Below, one piece after another: positions 1 to 11,044 of a DNA stretch of 64,000 bases. Below the pieces are notes generated by a model. It did no database searches. It had not been told where the DNA came from and saw only the letters and a list, made by a program, of their open reading frames with translations. The DNA is taken from contig NC_090700.1 of NCBI RefSeq assembly GCF_040954835.1, forward strand, positions 24,841,501-24,905,500, written 5' to 3'. Within the stretch, counting starts at the first letter, position 1; each line of letters starts with the position of its first letter. The position numbers and the translations under genes were made by a program. The DNA comes from Lepisosteus oculatus (Eukaryota > Chordata > Actinopteri > Semionotiformes > Lepisosteidae).

Positions 1-921
1 CATTCTCGCAGCGCGCCTCCTTACCATCCTGAGACTCAGCCCGGACAACCTCGGAACGGCCAGTGTGTCCGAGTGCCAGAACTTTCCTTTGTTCTAAGAG
101 TCTAGAGTGGAGGTTGCCAGAGAGTAACCAGCAGCAGGCCTCGTGAACAGGTCGGAACTGTGGAAAGCTGAATCACTATTCAGAACTAGCTCTTCATCAG
201 GAACGAACCGGTCCTCTTCCTGACTTGCTGGGACCCACAGTCATCTTTTCTCCTGTGCACAAACTTTGCTAGTTAAAGCCAATACTAACTAGCCGGTCAG
301 TGAGCATCAGCACCGCACCGTCGCAAGCCGCACAGCACAGCCTGGCACGGAGCCAGAGAGCGCGGATTGGACAGCAACAGCCTGCAACTGTTTCTTTGTG
401 CCCGCAGGAGATCTGAATCCCCAGAGATTGGATGAGTATTCAACTTCAATGCATTACAGCTCGAGAATTCAATTGTTATCCCAACCAGTTGATATCAATT
501 TAATTCCTAAGAGTTATGTACTTGTTTGAGTATCTAATGTAGAAGTTGTAACCAAGTTCACTTTACGAAACGGTCTTAATGAATGATATACTGAACGTAT
601 GTCCTCTTGATATGTGTAACTCTTTGTAACTGATTGAATATATATCTTTTGTATTCTGATAACCCTCTCGATAAGATCTGTTAGATTTATATGCATATTC
701 TATGTATTAATAAATGTATCCTCGTGTATTAGTACCTGTGTGTGCGCGTTGTTTGAGTTATGTCGCATGGTTGGATTCTAAAGCCATCAAAAGAATCAAC
801 TTTGTGATTTACTGCTACAATTAATAATTGTTTCAGTAAATGCCCAAACCCTACAGAACTGGTGCCTTCAGAGAGCCACTTTTCTTACATATTTGGCGTC
901 CCTGAACCGGCATAATCTACA
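1..921 (+). repeat. 5' LTR (3' portion only)
   Basis: Identical to 5653-6573 except at three positions (in ccccagagatt, gttagattta and attgtttcag). It contains the poly(A) signal AATAAA at 709-714 and ends in CA at 921. The first ~478 bp of the LTR, including the U3 start, lie left of the window. Confidence 0.93.
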
Positions 922-1186
922 TTATTTGGCGTCCCTGGCACGGGCGTGGCAAGACTGAAATGAGTCAACCAAGCGGAATAATTCAATATAAAACGCCGCG
1001 GGGTTTCATACACGACAATACAGTGTGCTGAAAGCCGAAATAAAAAGTTCCCCTTGCTCTTTAAGCAGTGCTTGATTGTTTTGTGATCTTTTGCAATCTA
1101 CCGGGTTGATTGCATACTTGATCTTGTGGTTTTCTGTGGTAAAACTGTGATTTCGTACTTAAAAGTAATACTCTTTAAGTTTAACG
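922..1186 (+). other. Primer-binding-site region and untranslated leader of the retroelement
   Basis: A TGG at 927-929 opens TGGCGTCCCTGGCACGGG, the usual form of a primer-binding site, a few bases after the LTR end. I cannot assign the tRNA. A near-copy of the same 12 bases (tttggcgtccct) lies inside the LTR end itself at 892-903. The rest of the leader has no long open frame. Confidence 0.5.
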
Positions 1187-2332
1187 ATGGTTGCTAAAAG
1201 GTCTGAATTCGAGTCGCTATTAAGCACTCTCTCTAGCAGCGACAGGTCTGACCACGATCTCTTCCATATCTCCGTCAGCGGAGAAGCTAGGAGAATAAAT
1301 CTCCATTCTCTGAGAGAGCTAGCGAAAGACATAGAGAGATTTGACCCCGCAGTGTCAGAGAATAATATCGAGAGTTATATTCAAGACCTCAGGTATAACC
1401 TGCAGTACCTCCCAAACGCCACAGAACAGGAGAAAGTGTTTCTGGTTAGAAAAACTACCAGCAGAGCTGTACATGAGTGGATGGCTAGGCAGATGAAAGA
1501 AGTCTGTAATGACTTTGAGCAGCTTTGTCAAGCACTTATCGAAGAATACAGTGCGTTTATTGACCCGACTGTCGCGATAGCCGCCGCTCTTAACATTAAG
1601 CACGAGAGAGCAGAGTCCCCTCGCGAATATTACGAGAGACTTAGACGAACTTATTTTGCAGGGCGAAATGATGAGGGTTGCGAAGAGAACACACATTTCA
1701 AGGGTTTATTCATTGCGAATCTCCACCCGTCAGTCAGAAAGATGATCTTAATGCATACAGATGCACAGACCATGAAAATGACTGACATTAAGAGATTCGT
1801 GCAGAAAGCCTGGGAGTATGATGTCCAAAGTCGCTCTGAGCAAAAAGCTGTTAAAGCGACTGTGTTCGCTGTCAGAGCCAGGAGGGTTAATTCCCCCCTG
1901 CTCGAAGGAGCACAGGCTCCTGAGCTGGCTAAGCCCCGTTCCAAAGCAGGCACACTGGACCGCACCCAGCGTCCTAAGTGCCATGAGAACACCGGGGGAG
2001 GGAAAGGGCTAGATAAAGCTGAACAAAAGGATTCAGTAGCCGCCCGCCTGGCCAGGCTTGAACAAGCTTTATTAGGACAGGGACAACCGCTCCCCAAGGC
2101 TGCCGGAAGCGTGAATGAGCTGATACTCTCCACTGGAGGAGGCGGAGACCCGCCCCCTCTCCCTCCCTCAGTCTATCTGATTGAGCGGAAGGGTTCCTGC
2201 CTGGATAAGGTCAGCCACTCCCAAGTGAGTGCTGACTCCACCCCTGAAGTCACAGAACAGGCAGTAAAACGCAGAGGAAAAGCAAGAAGCTTTTACCTCA
2301 AGGCTGCCATGGGAGATGTCTTACCCAGTTAG
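1187..2332 (+). CDS. Gag-like capsid polyprotein, 381 aa
   Basis: An intact 381-residue frame opens the retroelement interior. Residues ~45-225 are helical and charged in the manner of a retroviral or Ty3-type capsid. A segment at residues ~136-157 ([17 protein letters not shown]) resembles the major homology region, where a conserved Glu, Tyr and Arg/Leu stabilise the capsid C-terminal domain. The C-terminal third is basic and proline-rich, and I see no CCHC zinc knuckle. The frame ends in TAG at 2330-2332. The same frame stays open immediately afterwards and its first residues read TLIDTE, which resembles the start of an aspartic-protease motif with E where G is expected. Gag would assemble particles and package element RNA. 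Start choice: first ATG after the leader. Family assignment is by pattern only. Confidence 0.7.
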   Translation: MVAKRSEFESLLSTLSSSDRSDHDLFHISVSGEARRINLHSLRELAKDIERFDPAVSENNIESYIQDLRYNLQYLPNATEQEKVFLVRKTTSRAVHEWMARQMKEVCNDFEQLCQALIEEYSAFIDPTVAIAAALNIKHERAESPREYYERLRRTYFAGRNDEGCEENTHFKGLFIANLHPSVRKMILMHTDAQTMKMTDIKRFVQKAWEYDVQSRSEQKAVKATVFAVRARRVNSPLLEGAQAPELAKPRSKAGTLDRTQRPKCHENTGGGKGLDKAEQKDSVAARLARLEQALLGQGQPLPKAAGSVNELILSTGGGGDPPPLPPSVYLIERKGSCLDKVSHSQVSADSTPEVTEQAVKRRGKARSFYLKAAMGDVLPS

Positions 2333-2362
2333 ACACTGATTGACACTGAGGTTGAAAGGTGT

Positions 2363-4435
2363 TTGATGTCACACGGCAAGCTCAAACGGGTAGAAAAAGA
2401 AAAGGGCATGCGACTCAGAGAGGAACCTTTGGTGGATCACCAGAAAGGCAAGGTGTGGAAACAGGTCAAGGCTCCTAAGCCTTCTGTACAGAAGGAAAGG
2501 GGGGCCAAGAGGCAGACTGTGCTCACACAGTGCCCACCGAACACAGAAGCCTATGCGGAGATTCCTTCTGTTCCCTCTGGACAAGAAATAAAAATATTTC
2601 CTTGTTCCCCGGATATACAGGGAAGTCGTGTCCCGGCTGAGGTCCCAACAGCCTCCATGCCACAGGAGCGGTGCTCCAAGCAGCAGCCTGATCCACCAGG
2701 TAAAGCACACACCTTTTACATCCCTAAAGAGGAGCAGATCTCCCCACCTGGCGATGAAAAGGAGCTTTCCCTGTACACCCTGGCACCCAAGAGGGGTCAG
2801 GACCACCACCCCGCAGTGGTGGAAGGGATCCAGATGGAAGGAGAGCAGGTTGGTGATGTAGCCCTCACCCTTAGCCCTGAGAGGTCCTCTATTAGTGAGG
2901 ATCTGCTTGAGCAGCTGTCGCAGGGCCACCGCCAGGTGCCCCTGGTGCAACATTCACAAGTTAGACAGGAGGTCCAGCTGGACGCTGAGACTACTGCGCT
3001 GTGGACACACCTGATCCCAGATGCCATTTCCCTCTGCTGTGACCCAGGGAACCTGCAGTCAGGTAACATTATTTCTCACAACTACCAGGTAGTAAGTGAT
3101 ACTGACCTGATTGTTCCTGCCTCAACGGCAGGGTTGCCTACACACCCAGTCCCCCAGAAGGGACAGGGAATGAAAGCCGAGCCGGTTTTCTTACAGCCAC
3201 CAGCTCAGTCTGTCAGTCTGAGTCTGACCAACAGTGGTTCAGCCAGACTGGAGCTGGATGGTAAAGCCACCCGCCTGCCAGTGCAGGACATCGCAAAGAG
3301 AGGTGTCAGAATCCCCGCCTGCACTGACATGGGCCTGGTGAGTGATAGTGAGTTCAAAGACAGTGAACTAGCTATCCCAGTGCTGGGGCAGCTCCCTGAA
3401 CCCCTAGCGAGGGAAGGGGGGAGAGAGCAGGTGTCCTACACCCACGCCCAGCGAACGATTGTAAACATGCCGATAGAGGGATTCCTCAATCGGGAAGTGT
3501 GCAGGGTGGACCTGAACAGTGAGAATAGGGTAACAATCCCAGATCACTCAGACACTCCAGATGACCACTCAGCCGAGGGTCAGGCATGCTCCACCGCTGC
3601 ACCGCCCCCTGCAGGGTTCCTAGAGCACAGGCATGAACAAATCGAAAAAGCAGATGCCCTGGAAAAGGAGGAGCAGCATCAGCCGCTGCGTCAGATCTCC
3701 CCAGATTTCCAGGAGGGTGGTGCCCAAGATGCCACATGGCATACTGAGGAAGACACCATGTACATGCTGCACCAGCTTAGAAAGGCAACAGTCACCCAGA
3801 AGGAGATGACTGGGGTCAGCCACCCGAAAAGACTTTTGGGAGGACTGATTGCTGCCGCCACTGTTGCACGTTTGCTTTTTCTGGTAGGTTTGTGTGCTAC
3901 TGGCACTCTCACCCTGACTGCCCCAAGAAGGCAGGTGTCAGAGATGCCAGAGGGTAGTGACAGACTGTATCAACAGCAGCAAAAGTTGGAAAGCTTAGGG
4001 AATACCCTACAGGCAATTTCCTATGCAACAGGGTTAAATCTTATTCCCCAACCAGTGGACATGATTGTTGGTGTTATACAGTGGGTTTATGCTTGTGTGC
4101 AACAGGCCAGAATGTTGACACAAGACCTGTTAAGGGAGTTTAGTGCCACTGTAGCCAGTCTAACCACGGCACAATTCCCAACCCACTTGATTCCACTCTT
4201 CTCAGTAGAGGAGTGCGTGACATTAACCCCATCGCTCATAGCTCACCCAGAAGGCAATCCAAGATTGAATTCGGTTCCAAATCTTGAGATGGGTATGGCT
4301 ACCAAAGCTATCCATTGGCTGTGTCTAAACGATTCACCAATGAAGGGTGTAAAGCTATTAACGAGCAGAGGGAGGTTAATGAACCCCATGAAGAGCAGGT
4401 GGGAAGTAAATGGCTGGTCAGCACACCACATTTAA
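2363..4435 (+). CDS. Second retroelement frame, 690 aa, proline-rich with a C-terminal membrane segment
   Basis: This frame is in phase with gag and is in fact open from just after the gag TAG at 2333; the first ATG is at 2363. Residues 1 to ~485 are Pro/Gln/Glu-rich, low in cysteine and without a recognised domain. A hydrophobic stretch at about residues 490-518 (core LIAAATVARLLFLVGL) is followed by a Gln-rich amphipathic helix (RLYQQQQKLESLGNTLQ) and a tail with two isolated cysteines. That order is loosely like the transmembrane part of a retroviral Env, but none of the standard Env motifs is clear. No YXDD, HHCC or DDE motif is visible, so it is not a pol gene. It could be a fusion of a protease remnant, unknown sequence and an Env remnant left after a pol deletion, or a distinct accessory protein of a non-autonomous element. 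Function unknown. Confidence 0.5.
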   Translation: MMSHGKLKRVEKEKGMRLREEPLVDHQKGKVWKQVKAPKPSVQKERGAKRQTVLTQCPPNTEAYAEIPSVPSGQEIKIFPCSPDIQGSRVPAEVPTASMPQERCSKQQPDPPGKAHTFYIPKEEQISPPGDEKELSLYTLAPKRGQDHHPAVVEGIQMEGEQVGDVALTLSPERSSISEDLLEQLSQGHRQVPLVQHSQVRQEVQLDAETTALWTHLIPDAISLCCDPGNLQSGNIISHNYQVVSDTDLIVPASTAGLPTHPVPQKGQGMKAEPVFLQPPAQSVSLSLTNSGSARLELDGKATRLPVQDIAKRGVRIPACTDMGLVSDSEFKDSELAIPVLGQLPEPLAREGGREQVSYTHAQRTIVNMPIEGFLNREVCRVDLNSENRVTIPDHSDTPDDHSAEGQACSTAAPPPAGFLEHRHEQIEKADALEKEEQHQPLRQISPDFQEGGAQDATWHTEEDTMYMLHQLRKATVTQKEMTGVSHPKRLLGGLIAAATVARLLFLVGLCATGTLTLTAPRRQVSEMPEGSDRLYQQQQKLESLGNTLQAISYATGLNLIPQPVDMIVGVIQWVYACVQQARMLTQDLLREFSATVASLTTAQFPTHLIPLFSVEECVTLTPSLIAHPEGNPRLNSVPNLEMGMATKAIHWLCLNDSPMKGVKLLTSRGRLMNPMKSRWEVNGWSAHHI

Positions 4436-5160
4436 CAGACACTGTGACTTGTGACAAGTATGATACAGCTACCACAATGCAGCTACCTAACCAATAGTTT
4501 TCCTGTAAGTTCCCGAGGAGGTCATAGTACAGCATGGTAACTTAACACTGTACGGTCTGGAACCAGACAATATAAGACCAAACTTGAGGTCTAAGATGCC
4601 TTCAGGTGCCACACTATTCAATTGGATAGAAATCCAAGAAACAGTAAGCCCTGAAGAGGTACAGGTAGTTAGTTTGCTTTAATGGAACAAACCTCCAAAT
4701 CACCCTAGCAGATACCCAACACAGGTGTTGTGGTTTATCGGGGGGCTGGGAACAGGAACTGTTGTTATTGTAACACTACTGCCGGGAAGCTGGATCATGA
4801 CTGACAGTGTACTCTGAATGCTGTACTCTCACATCAAGATGTACTCTGGGTAGCACGAATGAGTCAAAGGTAGCATGTCAAAAGAAAGGAAGTGACTTCT
4901 CCCCAAATATCTACCACAGAGGTGGTATCAGATATTGACAGTGAACTTCCTGATGTGTAATTCCTAGACTGAGATAATGTCTCCTACCGTGTTTATACAT
5001 ACTCCAGATGTTATTCATCCTGTTTGTATCCAATGCTGGTTCTGGTATGAATTCTCGAGGAGTAATGTGGACATTTAAGGTTAATGTTCTAATGGCAAGG
5101 GACATCACTTAACTCTGTTTTGTTTTGAAGGCAACAATGCCTCGGGACCTCGTGGCCTTC
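4436..5160 (+). pseudogene. Degenerate 3' interior of the retroelement with an Env-type membrane anchor
   Basis: No long frame survives here. One frame around 4725-4797 reads a tryptophan followed by a Gly/Val/Ile-rich hydrophobic run (WFIGGLGTGTVVIVTLL) and then a stop, as expected of a membrane anchor near the end of an env gene. Several stops separate it from the second long frame. It supports a retroviral rather than a simple Gypsy origin, at modest confidence. Confidence 0.4.
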
Positions 5161-5174
5161 AAAAAGGGGGGATA
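5161..5174 (+). other. Polypurine tract of the retroelement
   Basis: A run of A and G (aaaaaggggggata) sits directly before the first base of the right LTR, the position where plus-strand DNA synthesis is primed in LTR elements. Confidence 0.8.
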
Positions 5175-6573
5175 TGTAGCGGCGAGGCTTAATAATAAGA
5201 CAGAATTAAGTGTTTCTGAGCTTTCCCAAATTAGGCCTCATTTTTCTGTTCATCTCTGTGGTGCAGCCACAGAGAAACCATTCATGCAAGGTGATTTAAG
5301 GTCCAAGGACAGCTCCCAAAGGGGGATGCACTTAGCTAAGCCTGGCTATCATGATCAATGGTCACCCATTGGCGCCTATCTGTCTAGGGAGTGCGAGTTG
5401 GACATCTGGATTGCATTCCTAAGTGTCAGGACTAAGTGACTCATATCTCACCTTGATCAACCAATCAGGGACCGGTAGGGCCGAGTAACCCACGTGGGAC
5501 TCTGATGCCCATGGAACTTTCAGCCAATCAATGAGCTGAAGTTCCTCCAGGTAAAAACAGGCAACACAGAGAGCCTGAGAGATTCAGATTCAGATTCAAC
5601 AAGATTCAGACAAGATTCAGAAGGAATTCAAAGGAGAATCCCAAGGGCAGGACATTCTCGCAGCGCGCCTCCTTACCATCCTGAGACTCAGCCCGGACAA
5701 CCTCGGAACGGCCAGTGTGTCCGAGTGCCAGAACTTTCCTTTGTTCTAAGAGTCTAGAGTGGAGGTTGCCAGAGAGTAACCAGCAGCAGGCCTCGTGAAC
5801 AGGTCGGAACTGTGGAAAGCTGAATCACTATTCAGAACTAGCTCTTCATCAGGAACGAACCGGTCCTCTTCCTGACTTGCTGGGACCCACAGTCATCTTT
5901 TCTCCTGTGCACAAACTTTGCTAGTTAAAGCCAATACTAACTAGCCGGTCAGTGAGCATCAGCACCGCACCGTCGCAAGCCGCACAGCACAGCCTGGCAC
6001 GGAGCCAGAGAGCGCGGATTGGACAGCAACAGCCTGCAACTGTTTCTTTGTGCCCGCAGGAGATCTGAATCCCCAAAGATTGGATGAGTATTCAACTTCA
6101 ATGCATTACAGCTCGAGAATTCAATTGTTATCCCAACCAGTTGATATCAATTTAATTCCTAAGAGTTATGTACTTGTTTGAGTATCTAATGTAGAAGTTG
6201 TAACCAAGTTCACTTTACGAAACGGTCTTAATGAATGATATACTGAACGTATGTCCTCTTGATATGTGTAACTCTTTGTAACTGATTGAATATATATCTT
6301 TTGTATTCTGATAACCCTCTCGATAAGATCTGTTAGGTTTATATGCATATTCTATGTATTAATAAATGTATCCTCGTGTATTAGTACCTGTGTGTGCGCG
6401 TTGTTTGAGTTATGTCGCATGGTTGGATTCTAAAGCCATCAAAAGAATCAACTTTGTGATTTACTGCTACAATTAATAATTGTCTCAGTAAATGCCCAAA
6501 CCCTACAGAACTGGTGCCTTCAGAGAGCCACTTTTCTTACATATTTGGCGTCCCTGAACCGGCATAATCTACA
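5175..6573 (+). repeat. 3' LTR, 1399 bp
   Basis: It begins TGTAGCGGCGAGG and ends AATCTACA, giving TG...CA ends. The start is confirmed by the related solo LTR at 48090, which begins with the same motif, and the end by the left LTR. The poly(A) signal AATAAA is at 6361-6366. The last ~32 bp include a second copy of the primer-site-like motif tttggcgtccct. Confidence 0.93.
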
Positions 6574-8590
6574 GAATACATCTTGTTTAATCCAATGGAA
6601 ATAATACTCTCAACTTTTTTACGTTTTTGCCAATAAATAATATTACATTGTTAACTCTGCATAAAGAACCTTGGAATGGAACGTTTTTTGCAGTGAAATG
6701 TTTGCTGCATAACCTATACCTTTTCTCTCCTACATCTCATTGCATTAGTCATTACAGTGATTAGTGAGCAGGAAAGGCTGCATCACATCGCAATTTGTGT
6801 GGAACCTGAATGCGAAGTTGTTACAACATGGCGTAACTTACAGTACTTTCACAAAGTTCATGATTTTGTGCTCAATTTTGAGTTTGTAAAGTTTTTCTAT
6901 AATGTCAATGATTTTATTTTGTGACTGAAATTAAATAATTTTGTGTCTGCAAAATTGGGACTGTAGTTCCACCTTAACCTACTAGTACTGTATGTCTTTG
7001 GACTGTGGGAAAAAACTGGAGCACCTGGAAGAAATCCACACAAATGAAGGGAGAACATACAATTCCATCCAGACTGAAACCCCAGGAATTGAACCCAGGA
7101 CCCCAGCTCTGTGAACCACAGTGCCACCTCATTGCTATGGTCACTATAATTAATGTCAAAACTCAATGGCAAATGAGCAGCCTGGGATCCAAAAGGATCA
7201 AGACAAGGATCCAAACAAAGCACTATCCCAAAGCTTGGCTTTGTACAGTATATCATACAGGGCTTGATGCAGAAGGCAGATAATCTAATTCCATGCAATA
7301 ATTGCTAAGGGAAAGTGACTTTGTGTTTTTGGAGGTCAAAACATGGTCACTCAACATGGAGCTGTGTTAGTGAAATGATTGTTCTGATGTACGGCTGATG
7401 TCCAAACACTGAAAACATGATTGTGTATGCAATCGCACTCCCGAGCTCCACTGGGTATGGTTAAAATAACTTTTTATAGTTCATCACATTCAAAGTGTGT
7501 GTACTTGATGAAAGTGTAACACACATTTGGAGGAGTTATTCAGGATTTTCTTTCATTCAACTATTTCAAGACCCATTATTTTCAGATGTTGTAGTATACG
7601 TGAATAATGAAAGGCCTTCATATTACACAATGAAGGAATGACATCGCAGGTGTGAAGAATAAAAGATTAATTCAGCTCACTTTGGGGAGTTTCACAATGG
7701 CCCTCCTTATAGAAATGTGGGTTTGATTAAAGGAGTGAAGAAAAAGCACTGAATAATATTTGCTTCTGTAAACGTAATCATCTCAAAATATGCTTGAAGA
7801 AATGAAAGAAATTGAAGAAGGTTAAACATAATCCAAAACGTATAAGGTCAATTTAAGTACAACCAGAATTCTAGTGTTTATGCAATGCATCTGTGGGTTG
7901 ATATGAAATACGGCCGTACTTAAACTAAACGAGGTTATCGAGAGCATATTCCGAGTACGGCTGTGGCCAGTTGTACTGTGAACTGCGAGGACCGTATCTT
8001 ATCCTGAACTGGCTGTGCGAATACCGTCCTCTGCTGGCAGAAGGAATAGATTACAACGGCACTGTATTGGCGATTAGTCCTATTGCTAGATTATTGAAAC
8101 AACAAGGAGTCCGCGGAGTCAAGCAATGCTGAATAAACAAGTACCTGAAATTCAATAGGATTTTGTGTATTGATTACAAATAGGTGTGGAATTCTCATGT
8201 ATAGTGGTATTCATGGATTCCTTACACAAGCAGCCGTTGTTATGATACTTTCGTAATCTGAATATAAATCTGTTATCTACTTAAAACTGTAATTATTGAA
8301 TAGATTAATGTCTTTGAAATGCTTCATTAACTGGGCAGTTTCCATGTTTGGAAATGTTTTTATTTTGATTGCTGATTGCTAGATACTGTATGTTTAATAG
8401 GCATGCTGTTAATATTTTCTACAAGAGCCAAATAAGACAGTTATGCTGTAGTAAGTTCTATATAAGTTATATAACATAAGTTATATTTTGTTCTGAGGTC
8501 AATTTGAATCTCATACTAAATTACTGGTGTCCTTTTATCTGAGAAACACTACCTGATTGATCACCTGATGCCTAGAAATTAGCATGCACA
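6574..8590. other. Upstream part of unit 1: no gene seen
   Basis: AT-rich DNA conserved in copies 2-4 but without a supportable gene. It holds one inverted SINE fragment (6990-7131). Short frames here are antisense to that SINE or random. Confidence 0.6.
6990..7131 (-). mobile_element. SINE fragment, reverse orientation (unit 1)
   Basis: Read on the - strand this matches the body of the fish tRNA-headed SINE also present on the + strand at 8591: tracks such as gaacccaggaccccagc, gggagaacatac and tttggactgtggg are reverse complements of its conserved words. It lacks the 3' portion. Confidence 0.7.
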
Positions 8591-8928
8591 GTAGCCCAGC
8601 GTTTAGCATCGCTAGCTCACAGTGCTGAGGCCCTGGGTACACTTCTGGACCTGGGGTGCTATGTGTATGGAGCTTGTATGTTCTCCCCATGTTTGCATGA
8701 GTTTGCTTTGGGTGCTCCGGCTTCCTCCCACAGTTCAAAGAACTACTGGTAGGTTAATTGGCTTCTGGGATAATTGGTGAGTGTCTGTGTCTTCCCTGCA
8801 TTGGACTATCATCCAGTCCCAGGTATCTCCTGCTTATTACTTTCTGAGGCTCTGGCTCCCCCGTGACCCCGCGACCCCCTGACCACCTGACCCTGAATTG
8901 GATGAAGCGGTTAGAAAATGGGTGGTTT
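8591..8928 (+). mobile_element. tRNA-headed SINE (unit 1)
   Basis: The head (gtagcccagcgtttagcatc, then a decayed B box near ccctgggtacac) looks tRNA-derived. The body holds the widely seen fish words gttctccccatgtttgc, ggtgctccggcttcctccc and, at the end, gaagcggttagaaaatggg. Internal promoter boxes are degraded, so this copy is old. The same insertion is present in all three units and predates the duplication. Confidence 0.75.
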
Positions 8929-8933
8929 CTGTT

Positions 8934-10304
8934 ATGCTCTGGTCATGCTCTGCCATAGCAACAACTTGTAAAAAATGCAGATGCTAGGATTTAACTCAAA
9001 GAAGGAGCTCAGAGCTCTGTGTTGGCATCACTGTACAGGTGTCCGGTTTGTTTTAGAACATGTGCTAAAATCTTATTTACTAACTTCTAGACTTTTTACC
9101 CCCCATATCAGCCTGCAGGTGCACAGTGGTCTGTGGACACCCTCCTTGCTCTGTCGTAAAACAGGAAATAAAAAGCAACTGGTTTTGACTTTAATGCACT
9201 GAGACTGTGGAACTCACAGAACTCTCTTGTCAGAAAGGCAGCTTCTAACAGCTTTTAAGTGAAGACCAAGAACACTTTTCTATTTTATTAAAATAGATTA
9301 TATATGTTTTGTTTAAATATATGTTATAAATGTATAAAACGACAGCTCGTATAAGCTTGTATTTTTACCTTTCGATCATTTTTATAATTGCTTTGAGTTG
9401 CTTTTCCCATGATAAACAGTACAAAATATGAGGTGTTGAACTTGTCAAAAGTTTTAAAGCGCTTTATGACGTAAAGTGTGATGACAGTCCTTGGCGGTCT
9501 ATGTAACAATTCTTCTTGAAGTAGGTCATCGGGCCAACAGTATATAAACATTACAGCTCAAGTGCTTTTGTATCTGAACGCTTTTAGGTAAGTAATTTAG
9601 CAGCTGCGGTATTAATAATGATTTTAATGGCAAATTCAATTGCAGGTAAAATAAAAATGGCGGATAACTTTCTTTCTAGCTTCGTGAAGCGGTCGCGCCA
9701 TATTATACGTATATACCATAATAGAAAACATAATATGTACAGTAGAATTTTTCACTTTAAGCTGGCATTATCCAGAACCAGGTCAGGGCCCGGACCCGGA
9801 CCGTGCTGCGTGGTCCGTCGGTCTTCTAAAGATGTTTAGGAGATCGGGGCGCCCTTGGATTTGATTAGAAACTTGCATAATTTGTTAACTTGACCCCATT
9901 ATCTTAAAAAAAACGGCCAGGCCCAGACCAAAGCATGAAGGCTGCGAGGATCGGGGGACTCTCATTTTTGGTCACAGCATACAGTAGTAGATCAGTAACC
10001 TCTGTTTATCGTGATAACCTTTAATTATTATTCCAGTACTTTTTCAAATGATAAAACACATTGTCTCGCCAGTTTTGCTAAATATACGGTTTTAGTGTTT
10101 ACGCATAAATTTGTAAGCCGTAGGCTTAAATCTCGTGTTCTTATTTTCTGCATTTTCATCGTAAGGGAAGGCGCTCGTTTGCGATTTACGCGCTGAACAT
10201 TGTAAGCAGAAGAGCCTTAAGGCACAGCCTTGCCTTAACACCATCGTTTGCATTGTCATTGTCATCCAGAAAAGCAGTCGTAAGAAAATGAATCTGTGGC
10301 GGCT
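8934..10304 (+). other. Upstream block present in units 1 and 3, deleted from unit 2
   Basis: About 1.37 kb lying between the SINE end and ccgaacattaaaaaa. Unit 2 joins the two sides with six extra bases (tctgtt) at 17145-17150. The block includes a CpG-richer stretch (9640-9960), a TATATAAA at 9541 and a strong donor-like cttttag/gtaagt at 9588. No coding exon of the ZC2HC1C-like gene is recognised in it. Confidence 0.8.
9541..9593 (+). promoter_or_regulatory. TATA-like box with nearby splice-donor-like site (unit 1)
   Basis: TATATAAA at 9541-9548 is followed 47 bases from its start by AG/gtaagt. An initiation site ~30 bp after TATA would leave a first exon of fewer than 20 nt, so this may be chance. 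Kept in unit 3 (24606 onward), absent from unit 2. Confidence 0.2.
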
Positions 10305-11044
10305 CCGAACATTAAAAAAACTATGTCTAGACTGCAAATACATCCCAATCTTACTATCAACACGTTTTAAGAGCCCTCTCCTTTCCACCGGTATACAAGC
10401 TAAGAGAGAAATACTGGAAATCCCGTCTGAAGTAGCCCTCGTCTCACCTTCGGAGCTGTGAGCGATGGGGATCATAATTAAAAGGGGTACAGTTACTTTG
10501 AAAATGTGTATGTGATACTTAAATTTAAATAAAATAAAAAGATAAATTATATAACACAGACTGCTATCTATGTCCATGTGTTTAAGACGTATGAATCGGT
10601 TTTAAAACAGGCACACCCCTTTACTTCTCACAAATCCAACTGGAGTCTCAGTCCGTCGTCGCGATGAATTAGGAGCTCAGATGTAGGCTAAGTGATTGCA
10701 ATTTACTTATTTAAAAGAACCACTTCAAATCAAAAGGGAGACATTTTGTAATGGTAGTTATCGTATTATACAGTATACGTAATTGTAGATATACAGTACA
10801 TAAAGGGTATGAATAGGTGTGAGCTTTTACTGTATATTTAATATTTTATCTGACCCATTTGTAGAAACCGCCTACTCAGATTTAGTTAAGTGGTCTGCCA
10901 CCATAAAGACAGAAAAATATAATGACACCCTGTTACATTAACTGTAAAATAAACGCCGTAACTGCGGCCATATGAAAATTTGGATAAAGATTGTACAAAC
11001 ATCCTAAGGAGCTCTATGACATATGAGCGTCGTAATAAGGGTTG

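Larger units (their letters stand above)
1..6573 (+). mobile_element. Endogenous retrovirus-like LTR element, 5' end cut by window edge
   Basis: The segment is bounded on the right by a 1.4 kb LTR and on the left by the last 921 bp of the same LTR. Between them lie a primer-site region, a gag-like frame, a second long frame and a polypurine tract, in the order of an LTR retroelement on the + strand. No reverse transcriptase, RNase H or integrase motif is visible in the 4.25 kb interior, so the copy looks non-autonomous. The two LTRs differ at only 3 of 921 positions, so insertion was recent. The right flank (gaataca...) is the same sequence found at 14792, 21647 and 29857, so the element landed inside the tandem array. 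A 4-bp target duplication would read GAAT, but the left flank is outside the window. A retrovirus-derived origin is favoured over a plain Gypsy element because of the membrane-type segments, but this is inference. Confidence 0.88.

Noticed and set aside
2363..4435. Host gene of unknown function
   Set aside because: It lies between an LTR pair, directly after gag and in its frame, and is followed by a polypurine tract and LTR.
6897..7298. 133-codon - strand frame (also 15115 and 21970)
   Set aside because: It runs through the reverse SINE fragment and is not a gene.
10092..10577. 161-codon frame on the - strand, repeated at 25157 and partly at 16965
   Set aside because: No recognisable domain, AT-rich, disrupted by the unit 2 deletion; identical copies only reflect the duplication.
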